A stretch of DNA of 64,000 nucleotides, taken from contig OZ244969.1 in NCBI GenBank assembly GCA_965222725.1, positions 3,782,001 to 3,846,000 on the forward strand, in the 5' to 3' direction. Numbering within the stretch: the first letter of the stretch is position 1; every line of letters starts with the position of its first letter. The DNA comes from GCA-2748575 sp965222725. GTDB lineage: Bacteria > Pseudomonadota > Gammaproteobacteria > Pseudomonadales > Ketobacteraceae. The position numbers were made by a program, and so were the translations under genes. Shown here piece after piece: positions 17,697 to 25,793 of this stretch. The notes under the pieces were generated by a model. The model was not told the DNA's origin, searched no databases, and saw only the letters and a list, made by a program, of their open reading frames with translations.

Positions 17697-17717
17697 GCCG
17701 CCTGTAAATGATGATAG

Positions 17718-18908
17718 ATGATGAGATATGGTGAAGAGGTTGGCGATTCGGTGAGGCATTTTGCTTACCCCCTTATTTTTTTGCTGGCAGCTGTTTGCCT
17801 GGCAGGGGCGCCATGGGCAACAGCACATGATCTGGGGGATGGCGCACACATCACCACCCTGGTAGAAACCGATGAAGCCGGCGGACATCGCTTTCGCTGG
17901 AACCTGGAGATTACGGTTCAGGAGCTGGTGGCGGAATTTCCGGAGTACGATATCGATGAAAACGGCAAGCTCACACCCATGGAGTATGGTGCTATCAATG
18001 CCCGGGATGTGGTGGGCTATGTGTTGCCGCGGCTGGTGGTGAGCGGTGATGGCAAACCCTGTGCGGTAAACATAGACGCCTACAATATCATTACCCACAA
18101 GCGTGCCGACTTTATTCAGTTTCCGTTACAGGTGGTCTGTGATTCGGCCAGTTATGAACTGGCCATTGACTACGGGTTGTTTTTCAGTGAAAACCCCTAT
18201 CATCAGGGCACCTGGACTGTCGTATACCAGCAACAGCCCATGATCCAGTATTTCTGGGAAGATGAACGCTACCGGGAATTTCGCCTGCAAACCCGCACTG
18301 CCGCTCAGGTGTTTGCGGAATTCGTCGGCAAGGGCGTGCACCATATTGCCATTGGGTTTGATCATATTCTGTTTTTGCTGTCCCTTTTGTTACCGTCGGT
18401 TTTGGTCAGGCACAACCGGCAATGGTTACCGGTGGATTCCACCCGTAAAGCGCTGATTAACGTTGCCAGTATTATTACTGTTTTTACTCTGGCTCATTCG
18501 GTGACTCTTTCCCTGGCGGTGCTGGATCTGGTACCGGTACCTCCTTCGTTACTGGTTGAGTCTGTGATTGCCCTGAGCATCATCGTGATGGCGCTTCACA
18601 ATATTTTCCCGCTGTTCCGTTTTGATGTGTTACTGGTCACCTTTGTTTTTGGCCTGATTCACGGGTTCGGCTTTGCCAGTGTTCTGCTGGAGTACCCCTT
18701 GAGTGACCGGGCGCTGGTGATATCGCTGGTGGCCTTTAATGTGGGGGTGGAAGCAGGGCAGCTGGCAATTGCTGCCTCGCTGACGCCGTTGCTGTTTTAC
18801 TGTCGTCATCAGGAATGGTACCGCAAGCGATTTCTGCCAGTGGGGTCGGCTGCCATTGCGCTGGTGGGAAGTTACTGGCTGGTGGAACGGCTGGCAGCCG
18901 GTTTTTGA
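17718..18908 (+). CDS. HupE/UreJ-like membrane protein
   Basis: 396 aa. An N-terminal signal peptide (core FAYPLIFLLAAVCLAGAPWATA) is followed by an exported domain of about 150 residues, then six or seven membrane helices. The helix start HHIAIGFDHILFLLSLLL is the hallmark of the HupE/UreJ_2 family, linked to nickel/cobalt uptake or metalloenzyme maturation. The exported domain holds YDIDENGKLTPMEY, which fits an EF-hand calcium loop (D, D, N, K, L, E at positions 1, 3, 5, 7, 8, 12). The ATG at 17718 gives a long n-region; a GTG at 17751 with GAAGAGG upstream is an alternative start. No hydrogenase or urease genes are near, so the transported ion is unknown. Confidence 0.8.
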   Translation: MMRYGEEVGDSVRHFAYPLIFLLAAVCLAGAPWATAHDLGDGAHITTLVETDEAGGHRFRWNLEITVQELVAEFPEYDIDENGKLTPMEYGAINARDVVGYVLPRLVVSGDGKPCAVNIDAYNIITHKRADFIQFPLQVVCDSASYELAIDYGLFFSENPYHQGTWTVVYQQQPMIQYFWEDERYREFRLQTRTAAQVFAEFVGKGVHHIAIGFDHILFLLSLLLPSVLVRHNRQWLPVDSTRKALINVASIITVFTLAHSVTLSLAVLDLVPVPPSLLVESVIALSIIVMALHNIFPLFRFDVLLVTFVFGLIHGFGFASVLLEYPLSDRALVISLVAFNVGVEAGQLAIAASLTPLLFYCRHQEWYRKRFLPVGSAAIALVGSYWLVERLAAGF

Positions 18909-19018
18909 CAATCTTATTTACAAAACCTGTAACGAATTCGGGTTTGTGACCGAAGGGTCAAATCGGCTTTAATCCTCCCTTATCAAGAACAATCACAATA
19001 ACCGACAAGGGCGGCACC

Positions 19019-19765
19019 ATGGGGACCACGACAAAATTCACTGTATCGATTCAAAACACCGGGCTGGTAGCAACCTTTCTGCTCATGCTGGGGCTGACAG
19101 GCTGCAAAACCTACCACCCCATGGAACAGGCTACCGAGGCCATGGCAGGATCAGAACAGGTGAGCGTTTCTGAGGACAGCCAGGCTATTTACTTTGCGCC
19201 GGCAACGGCTCAGTCGCAGGGTTTTATTTTTTACCCGGGCGCCGGAATCAAGCCGGCAGGCTACGCACCCATGGCGCTGCAGGTGGCAGAAGCCGGTTAT
19301 ACCGTAGCGATTGCCAAGTTTCCGCTGAACCTGGCGGTGCTGGCAGCGAACCGGGCAGAGTCCATTCGAGGGAAATTCCCGGGTGTTACCCATTGGGCCC
19401 TGGGAGGTCATTCTCTTGGCGGTGTCATGGCGGCCCGTTATCTGAAGGGGAACCCGGATGATGAAGGCCTGAATGGCCTGATTATGTTGGCAGCCTATCC
19501 CGCTAACAGCGATAACCTGAGCAGCAGCGCATTTAACGCCATTTCCTTTTACGCCTCGGAAGACCAGCTCACCAAAACAACCGATATCGATAACACCCGG
19601 GATCTGATGCCACCCAATACTCTGTTTGTGGAAATCGACGGTGGAAATCATGCGCAGTTTGGCTGGTATGGGCCTCAGGATGGTGATGGCACCGCGCTGA
19701 TTTCACGCCAGGATCAGGCGTTGATTGTGCGGGATCAAATTGTGTGGTTTTTAGACGGAATCTGA
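19019..19765 (+). CDS. Lipoprotein alpha/beta hydrolase
   Basis: 248 aa. The N-terminus is a lipoprotein signal peptide ending in the lipobox LTGC, so it is lipid-anchored in the envelope. The rest matches the alpha/beta hydrolase_5 group (PF12695): IFYPGAGIKPAGYAPMA, nucleophile elbow GGHSLGG, and GGNHAQFGWYGPQDGDGTA carrying the catalytic His. This group is often found as a dienelactone-hydrolase-like esterase, with substrates mostly unknown. It is flanked by a 110-bp gap upstream and a 230-bp AT-rich gap downstream, so it is probably monocistronic. Confidence 0.85.
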   Translation: MGTTTKFTVSIQNTGLVATFLLMLGLTGCKTYHPMEQATEAMAGSEQVSVSEDSQAIYFAPATAQSQGFIFYPGAGIKPAGYAPMALQVAEAGYTVAIAKFPLNLAVLAANRAESIRGKFPGVTHWALGGHSLGGVMAARYLKGNPDDEGLNGLIMLAAYPANSDNLSSSAFNAISFYASEDQLTKTTDIDNTRDLMPPNTLFVEIDGGNHAQFGWYGPQDGDGTALISRQDQALIVRDQIVWFLDGI

Positions 19766-19998
19766 GAAATCCGCTTCCGTCAATTGACCCGAATCATACG
19801 TTTGTTTAAATTTTGTAAATGCGCGTAAATAAAAGGAAATCAATAGTTTACAAGAACCTGAAAGTCACATTTTCTGCTTGCCGGTAGCGAGATCAATCTA
19901 TATATTTCGCGCCCAGTTGTCGGACACCGCAGGTAAGGCCAGTCGTTTGAGCCTGATTGTTGTCGCGGTTGTTCAGTTATCACCTGCAGGGCTGAAGT

Positions 19999-20199
19999 AT
20001 GGACGTACAAGAATTCTCCACCCTTTCCCTCTATGTCTGCGTGAGCGGATTGATCCTGTATATGCTGTTCATTATGTTCAAGCTAGCTCAGGAGTCGCAG
20101 GCAGGAAAAATGGGAACAGTGGCCATTTTCGGATGTCTTGGCCTGGGAATTCTCGGATTTGTGGTCAAAGAAGTCCTGACTGTTGTGATTCAGGTGTAG
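19999..20199 (+). CDS. DUF2788 small membrane protein
   Basis: 66 aa with two membrane helices (LSLYVCVSGLILYMLFIMF and MGTVAIFGCLGLGILGFVV) joined by the short polar loop KLAQESQAGK. This is the compact, well-conserved DUF2788 family of gammaproteobacteria, of unknown function. The start at 19999 fits family length; the longer frame upstream at 19878 is a different reading frame. A strong terminator follows. Confidence 0.88.
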   Translation: MDVQEFSTLSLYVCVSGLILYMLFIMFKLAQESQAGKMGTVAIFGCLGLGILGFVVKEVLTVVIQV

Positions 20200-20229
20200 T
20201 CCGGGTTAAATCCTGATACCGTATTAAAG

Positions 20230-20263
20230 AAGCCTCTCAGCGTGCAGTCGAGAGGCTTTTTTT
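20230..20263 (+). terminator. Rho-independent terminator
   Basis: A 9-bp perfect stem AAGCCTCTC / GAGAGGCTT (20230-20238 and 20250-20258) with an 11-nt loop is followed by a run of T. It ends the DUF2788 transcript. Confidence 0.9.
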
Positions 20264-20300
20264 ATGCCTGCAATCACACCGGAACGGAGCAACCTGAGCC

Positions 20301-20768
20301 GTGCACCATCAGGAAATCGAACGACAGTTTCTTGTTAAAACCCTGCCCGCAGCGCTGGACCAACGGGATTCCATTGCCATTCGCCAGGGATACCTGAGTG
20401 TCACCCGGGAAAGGGAAATCCGTTTGCGGGACCAGGATGGCAGCTACCTGCTGACCGTAAAAGACGGTCAGGGAATATCCCGCACTGAAACCGAAACGGT
20501 ACTTACGCCGGAACAGTTCAATGCGCTGTGGCCGGCAACCAGCGGCCAGCGTATTGAAAAGCGCCGCTACTTTTTCCCCTGGCAGGGTGTTATTACCCAC
20601 CTTGATTGCTACCTGGGTGAGCTGGCCGATTTTAACATTCTGGAAGCCGAATTTGCCTCACTTGATGCCAGCGATGCTTTTGTTCCCCCTGACTTTTGCG
20701 GTGAGGAAATCACCGAAAAGGGCAGTATCTATTATCTTAAAGAGCTGCTGAGCAGGCTCCCCCGTTAA
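20301..20768 (+). CDS. CYTH domain protein (triphosphate tunnel metalloenzyme-like)
   Basis: 155 aa, GTG start with GGAG upstream. CYTH proteins bind triphosphates within a beta-tunnel and act as tripolyphosphatases, adenylate cyclases or thiamine triphosphatases. The tunnel residues are mostly present: EIRLRDQDGSYLLTVK, RTETETVL, EKRRYFF, LEAEFASL. The diagnostic ExExK motif at the N-terminus reads E5-I-E7-R-Q9, with Gln in place of the usual Lys. That Lys contacts the triphosphate, so activity may be altered. It stands alone after a terminator. Confidence 0.85.
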   Translation: MHHQEIERQFLVKTLPAALDQRDSIAIRQGYLSVTREREIRLRDQDGSYLLTVKDGQGISRTETETVLTPEQFNALWPATSGQRIEKRRYFFPWQGVITHLDCYLGELADFNILEAEFASLDASDAFVPPDFCGEEITEKGSIYYLKELLSRLPR

Positions 20769-20896
20769 TGGCTATCTGACACAGCGTTCTGACATGGCGC
20801 AAATTCAGGCCTACAAAAATTAACATTTATACACTTTGATACTTATCGAAACATCGTATAACCTTTATGCCATTCCAGTGAGCCAGTGAGGTTTTT

Positions 20897-21916
20897 ATGA
20901 AACAGGTAGTGATTACCCGTGCCGGTGGGCCGGAGGTGTTACAGGTACAGGAAAAAGCCGATCTTGTGCCCGGACGTGGTGAAGTGAAAATCCGGGTGAA
21001 GGCGGCCGGGATTAATTTTGCGGATATTATGGCCCGCAAGGGGCTGTACCCTGATGCGCCCAAGCTGCCCTGCACGGTAGGGTATGAGGTGTCCGGTGTG
21101 GTGGAAGCGGTTGGCCCCGGTGTGGATGAAAGCCTGACTGGCACCGAAGTGATCGCCCTGACCCGTTTCAATGGCCACTCAGATCAGGTGGTGGTGCCTG
21201 ATTACCAGGTATTTAACAAGCCGGAATCCCTGTCTTTTTCTCAGGCGGCTGCCATTCCGGTGAATTATCTGACGGCTTACCAGTTACTGGTTGCCATGGG
21301 CAGCCTTCATAGCCATGAAAGCGTGTTGATTCATAACGTGGGTGGCGGTGTAGGCCTGGCAGCCCTGGAATTTGCCCGGCATATCGGCGCAACCAGTTAC
21401 GGCACCGCCAGTCCGGGCAAGCACGAATTTCTGAAAAGCAAAGGCCTAGACCATGCCATTGATTACCGCAATCGCGATTGGGGTAAGGAGATTATGGCGC
21501 TGACCGATCAGCGTGGCGTGGATCTGATTACTGATCCCCTGGGTGGCAGCCATTGGCGCAAGAGCTACAAACATCTGGCCCATACCGGGCGGCTGGGTAT
21601 GTTTGGTATTTCCACCGTGGCTGAGCCTGGAATGAGCGGAAAACTCAATATGCTGAAGATGGTGATGCAAACGCCTTTCTATCATCCGTTTGGTTTAATG
21701 AATACCAATAAAGGGGTGTTTGGCGTGAACATGGGGCATCTGTGGCACGAGCATAAAAAGATTGCGATCTGGATGGATGCGATCATGGCCGGTTATGAAG
21801 CGGGCTGGATACAGCCTTATGTGGATAAAGAGTTTGCGTTTGCCCAGGCGGGAGAGGCGCATCAGTATATCGAGGATCGTCGCAATATCGGCAAGGTGAT
21901 TCTGCTTCCCGAATAA
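20897..21916 (+). CDS. Zinc-independent quinone oxidoreductase/VAT1-like reductase
   Basis: 339 aa, medium-chain dehydrogenase/reductase superfamily. The N-terminal GroES-like domain holds KAAGINFADIMARKGLYPDAPKLP, closely matching the VAT1/quinone oxidoreductase branch, without the catalytic zinc ligands. The Rossmann domain follows with HNVGGGVGLAALEFARHIGA and NADPH-binding features. GAGG precedes the ATG. It probably reduces quinones or other enones with NADPH in the cytoplasm. A strong hairpin terminator lies just downstream, so it is a single-gene unit. Confidence 0.87.
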   Translation: MKQVVITRAGGPEVLQVQEKADLVPGRGEVKIRVKAAGINFADIMARKGLYPDAPKLPCTVGYEVSGVVEAVGPGVDESLTGTEVIALTRFNGHSDQVVVPDYQVFNKPESLSFSQAAAIPVNYLTAYQLLVAMGSLHSHESVLIHNVGGGVGLAALEFARHIGATSYGTASPGKHEFLKSKGLDHAIDYRNRDWGKEIMALTDQRGVDLITDPLGGSHWRKSYKHLAHTGRLGMFGISTVAEPGMSGKLNMLKMVMQTPFYHPFGLMNTNKGVFGVNMGHLWHEHKKIAIWMDAIMAGYEAGWIQPYVDKEFAFAQAGEAHQYIEDRRNIGKVILLPE

Positions 21917-21933
21917 AATATTGTCGCTGTTAG

Positions 21934-21972
21934 TCACAGCACTGGCATTCATCTGCCAGTGCTGTGATTTTT
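21934..21972 (+). terminator. Strong hairpin terminator between convergent genes
   Basis: TCACAGCACTGGCA (21934-21947) pairs perfectly over 14 bp with TGCCAGTGCTGTGA (21954-21967), with a 6-nt loop and a following T-run. It ends the reductase transcript. Confidence 0.9.
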
Positions 21973-21980
21973 AAAAAGCA

Positions 21981-24605
21981 CTAAGGAAGAATGGAATAAA
22001 ACCAGGTCAGGAGTTTTGCCAGAAACCGTTCCCACCAGGTCGCTTGTGTGAGTGTTTGCTGGTGTAATGGAAACACGTCTGTCATTACCACTGCTCTGGG
22101 TTTGGCGGGTGTAGGAGTGCCTGCAGGCAATCGCAGGGTAGTGGCTTGCAGTGCGCCTTGGTCATCTACCAGCTCTTTGGTTTCCGAGCGGTAATTAATC
22201 CATACCGGTTCAGCGGTGGCCTCGTCAATAATCAACACGGACGTGACATGGTCTTCCGCCAGGTAGCTGCCGTCCTGATCAAAGCTGACTGTAATTTTAC
22301 CTTCACGCCCCAGCGTGGGTTTTTCGTAAATAATTTCCGACACGCTGATATTACCCGGTCGCTGATTGGCGGTACCATCCTCGGGGTAAGCTTTGGTGAG
22401 GTAGGTGCCACTGGCCACCACTTTGGTATTTTTGTTCACCAGTCCACCGGCCGCTAATAAAGGCCCGTAAACCGGATCGTTAAAGGGGCTGACTTCGGCA
22501 TACACGGTGGCGCCCGGTAAAACGCTGTGGTCTTCCAGCATCTGGCCACGCATCTGAAAGGTCTTGAATGGAATCCGGATACCGCTCACTTCAAACTCAA
22601 TATTTTTACCTTCCAGTATGTAGCTGTCATTCTGAAAGCGGCCTGCCATGGGGAACATAAACTCCGAACCTTTTAAAGGCACCAGCTGGCCGCTTTCATC
22701 GTAGTAGGCACCAATGGCCCAGATAACGGCATTACCACGATTGTTTTCGTCGGGCTCATCGATATCCACAACCCCGACAATCCAGTGATAACTGTCAAAG
22801 CCAATCTGATTCAGGCTGGTCATCATGGAAGGATAAGGCACCGCCAGGCGGCGTAATTCAAACGCAGTCACTTTATCGTCGCCAACGGACAACGGCAGCC
22901 GATCGCTGTAGGCGGGCGCAGTGCGGAAGCCGACGGTATCCTGAAAGTTGTCATAGTGTTTGGCGCCGATCTCGATGTTACCGAAACGCAGGCCGTCCCA
23001 CATATATTCGCCGGACAAATCAATCTGGTAATCCGTATCCGGTTGCAGAAAATCCTGCGGCACCATATGCAGAAAGTGAGCATCAGCGGATGGTTCTATG
23101 GAAAACGGGAAGAAAGGTTTAACCGCTACCAGAGATTCTGCAGGCATGCCTTTCAGTTTGTCGGTATGGAAGCCGGCATCAATACGTTCGCCGTTGCGGC
23201 GTACCAGCAGGCGCGTATTGATCACGGAAGAGGGCGCAATAACCGGTATGTCGGCACCGGTTACCGTTGAGCCACCGGGCGTTGCAAAATCTACGCTGGC
23301 CCCGTTTTGTTGCTGTGTGGCTGTGGTAATGGCGCGGGGATCTTCCGGATGATACAAGGGATAATCATAGGGCACATGCCAGATATAGCCGTGTTCACCG
23401 GCGATATAAAGGCCGTTATTGCCCAGTGCCGGGGAGCCGTTCAGATCATTTCGGTCCCGCAGTTCGTTGTTGTTCTGGTTGGTGTCGTAGGCCCAGCGAA
23501 GGGAACCGTCGCTGCCGTTAATGGCATGAATCAGGCCATTGGCTGCGCCAAAATAAACGATGTCCTGCTGTTCGTTGGCGGGTGCCTTGCCCACCACTGG
23601 TGATGAACGGATGACATCTCCCACATCGTATTTCCATACCAGTTCACCTGCAGGGTTTACCTTGTAAAGAAAACCATCGGCAGAAGTGAAGTAAATGGCC
23701 CTGGTATTACCGGCCTCATCCAGGCTCAGGGCTGCCGAGCCGTAAATATGGTCGGTGGTCTGAAAGCGCCATTTGGTGTTGCCGTTGCGGGTATCCAGGG
23801 CGTAAAAACCATTATCAAAGGAACCGGCATAGGCGGTGTTGTTATTGTCCAGTGCCACGCTGGCAGTAACAAAACCCAGCGTGAATTTGCTCCACAGGGT
23901 TTTTTGTTGCTGTGTATCCACCTTGCGAATCATCAAGTCCAGCGATGTCCAGTACACATTACCTTCATCGTCAAAAGCGCCGGCGCTCCAGTTCATATTG
24001 TTGGTGGGGAAGCGCCACAGGAGTTCGCCGGTGTCGTGGTCCAGTTTGTAGTAATTCCAGTTGGTGTTGCCGGCGTAAAGCTGGCCGTCGGGGCCCGCCA
24101 CCACATTGCCTTCGAACCAGTCATAGCCAATGTCTTTTTCATGGCGATGCAGGTTGGCGTTAAAGGACCACTGAATCCGGTCCGCAGGGTTGCCAATGGC
24201 TTCGTTCAGCGCCATGTGATACAGATGACCGTCGCCGGAGGGAATGGTAACGAAGCGCTCACCGTTTTTTTCAGTCAGGGCGGCGGCGGAGTCAATAATC
24301 TCGCCGGTTTTATAAGACCACCTGACGGATCCATCAGGATTCAGGGCGTAAAACCGGTGGTCCGCGGATCCCACATAAATGGTTTCGCTCCCGTCCACCA
24401 CCGGTGTGCTGAAGATCCCTTTTTCGGTTTGAAAAAACCAGGGGGAGGTGCCGTTGTACACGGCGGTAGTATCGCTGTATCCGGTGTTTTTACTGTCGCC
24501 CCTGAATACCGGCCAGGGGGCATCCGCTGGGTAGGGGCTTGCCTGGCTGACCGCGGCCACTGCCAGTAAAGCCAGCCCTGTCAGCGACTGAATCGGACCT
24601 TTCAT
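21981..24605 (-). CDS. Exported PQQ-type beta-propeller protein
   Basis: 874 aa with a strong AAGGAG site and a cleavable signal peptide (LTGLALLAVAAVSQA). Residues about 30-420 are repeated WxxxT-type blades (for example TIYVGSADHRFYALNPDGSVRW and TAYAGSFDNGFYALD), as in quinoprotein dehydrogenases and BamB. About 400 more residues follow that I cannot place; they are rich in beta-type sequence. The last 25 residues hold a hydrophobic/aromatic stretch (WWERFLAKLLTWFYSILP) that could touch the membrane. Catalytic PQQ-dehydrogenase residues and heme motifs are not evident, so a structural or binding role in the periplasm is as likely. It is divergent from an AraC regulator that may control it. 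Confidence 0.75.
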   Translation of the reverse strand: MKGPIQSLTGLALLAVAAVSQASPYPADAPWPVFRGDSKNTGYSDTTAVYNGTSPWFFQTEKGIFSTPVVDGSETIYVGSADHRFYALNPDGSVRWSYKTGEIIDSAAALTEKNGERFVTIPSGDGHLYHMALNEAIGNPADRIQWSFNANLHRHEKDIGYDWFEGNVVAGPDGQLYAGNTNWNYYKLDHDTGELLWRFPTNNMNWSAGAFDDEGNVYWTSLDLMIRKVDTQQQKTLWSKFTLGFVTASVALDNNNTAYAGSFDNGFYALDTRNGNTKWRFQTTDHIYGSAALSLDEAGNTRAIYFTSADGFLYKVNPAGELVWKYDVGDVIRSSPVVGKAPANEQQDIVYFGAANGLIHAINGSDGSLRWAYDTNQNNNELRDRNDLNGSPALGNNGLYIAGEHGYIWHVPYDYPLYHPEDPRAITTATQQQNGASVDFATPGGSTVTGADIPVIAPSSVINTRLLVRRNGERIDAGFHTDKLKGMPAESLVAVKPFFPFSIEPSADAHFLHMVPQDFLQPDTDYQIDLSGEYMWDGLRFGNIEIGAKHYDNFQDTVGFRTAPAYSDRLPLSVGDDKVTAFELRRLAVPYPSMMTSLNQIGFDSYHWIVGVVDIDEPDENNRGNAVIWAIGAYYDESGQLVPLKGSEFMFPMAGRFQNDSYILEGKNIEFEVSGIRIPFKTFQMRGQMLEDHSVLPGATVYAEVSPFNDPVYGPLLAAGGLVNKNTKVVASGTYLTKAYPEDGTANQRPGNISVSEIIYEKPTLGREGKITVSFDQDGSYLAEDHVTSVLIIDEATAEPVWINYRSETKELVDDQGALQATTLRLPAGTPTPAKPRAVVMTDVFPLHQQTLTQATWWERFLAKLLTWFYSILP

Positions 24606-24756
24606 GGTTAACTCCTTGAATCCATCATGCGTGAGTGCGCTGTTCTTGTTATCGGTGCCCGCAAACGGGAGCCTCCGGCATTGAGCACCAGAGCCAAATT
24701 TTGTAGCATCGGAACTCTGCTGTATTGACTCTCAACCCCCGGAAAATTGACCCCAG

Positions 24757-25785
24757 ATGATGGCCGCCAGACAAACCCAGGATCCCACCGTTGCCATTGC
24801 CTATCTGGCGGGACTGGTTCAATTCGTGAAAGGCCAGGGGGTGAAGGTGGCCGATTTGCTGGAAGGCACAACACTCAGTGAAACGGATTTTCAGGATAAG
24901 CAGCGCAGGGTGGATGCAGGCACTTATTTCCGTTTGTTTGAAAAGGCGGTTGCGCTGACCGCAGATCCGTTGGTGGGCCTTAAGGTGGGTACCCGGGTCA
25001 AACCGGGTAACTACGGCGTTATAGGTTTTGTGTTAATGGCCTGCCGCACCTTTGGTGAAGTGCTGATGCGTTCCGGCCGGTATCAGAAACTGGTGGGGGA
25101 TATCGGATACTCCGACATGATCTTTGTGGGCGATCAGGCAGACGTTCGCTGGCATTCCCATTTTGAACAGGTGCCACCGGCGGTGGTGGAAGAACACATG
25201 GCCAGTATTGTGACTTATGCCTGTTGGCTGACGGGCGAGGAACGCAGGCCGACCCGGATTAGTTTTAGTCACGCCCCTCAAGGCGACATGGCGGTGTATG
25301 AATCGGTGTTCCAGTGTGAGGTGCTTTTTAACCAGGCGCAGACGGCGGTACGGTTTCCGGTAGCCTACACCGCCATTGAGTTACCCCAGTTTGATCTGGA
25401 CCTGTGTAATCTGTTGGACAAGAAAGCCCAGGCAGAGCTGGCAGCCCTGGAAGCCGAAAGCAGTTTTGTGGGAGCCATCAAAAAACTGATTCGCAACCGT
25501 TTGCCGGATGGCGTTCCCACACTGGATGCAATCAGCGAATCTCTCGGGCGAACAGAAAAATCCCTGCAGCGTGAGCTGGGGCAACTGGATACCAACTTCA
25601 AAAAAATTCTGGATAGCACCCGCCACGAACTGGCCCTGGGTTATATTTCCAATCCCGATATTGAACTGAATGAACTGGCGTTTTTGCTGGGTTTTTCCGA
25701 ACAAAGCGCGTTTCAGCGAGCATTCAAACGCTGGACCGGCACCTCCCCGGGAAAATACCGCAAGCAACAGGTTTCTGTTGGTTGA
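24757..25785 (+). CDS. AraC-family regulator with Arabinose_bd-type sensor domain
   Basis: 342 aa. The N-terminal about 190 residues match the PF12625 ligand-binding domain seen in OruR-like regulators (GNYGVIGFVLMACRTFGEVL). The C-terminal AraC double helix-turn-helix has ISESLGRTEKSLQREL and ELAFLLGFSEQSAFQRAFKRWTG. It is transcribed away from the beta-propeller gene across a 150-bp gap, and is a candidate regulator of that gene. It resembles the second AraC protein at about 46 kb in size and architecture. Confidence 0.9.
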   Translation: MMAARQTQDPTVAIAYLAGLVQFVKGQGVKVADLLEGTTLSETDFQDKQRRVDAGTYFRLFEKAVALTADPLVGLKVGTRVKPGNYGVIGFVLMACRTFGEVLMRSGRYQKLVGDIGYSDMIFVGDQADVRWHSHFEQVPPAVVEEHMASIVTYACWLTGEERRPTRISFSHAPQGDMAVYESVFQCEVLFNQAQTAVRFPVAYTAIELPQFDLDLCNLLDKKAQAELAALEAESSFVGAIKKLIRNRLPDGVPTLDAISESLGRTEKSLQRELGQLDTNFKKILDSTRHELALGYISNPDIELNELAFLLGFSEQSAFQRAFKRWTGTSPGKYRKQQVSVG

Positions 25786-25793
25786 TCGGCGCT

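Noticed and set aside
23748..24569. 273-aa plus-strand open frame
   Set aside because: It lies antisense to the beta-propeller gene and has low-complexity Val/Gly/His content typical of a shadow frame.
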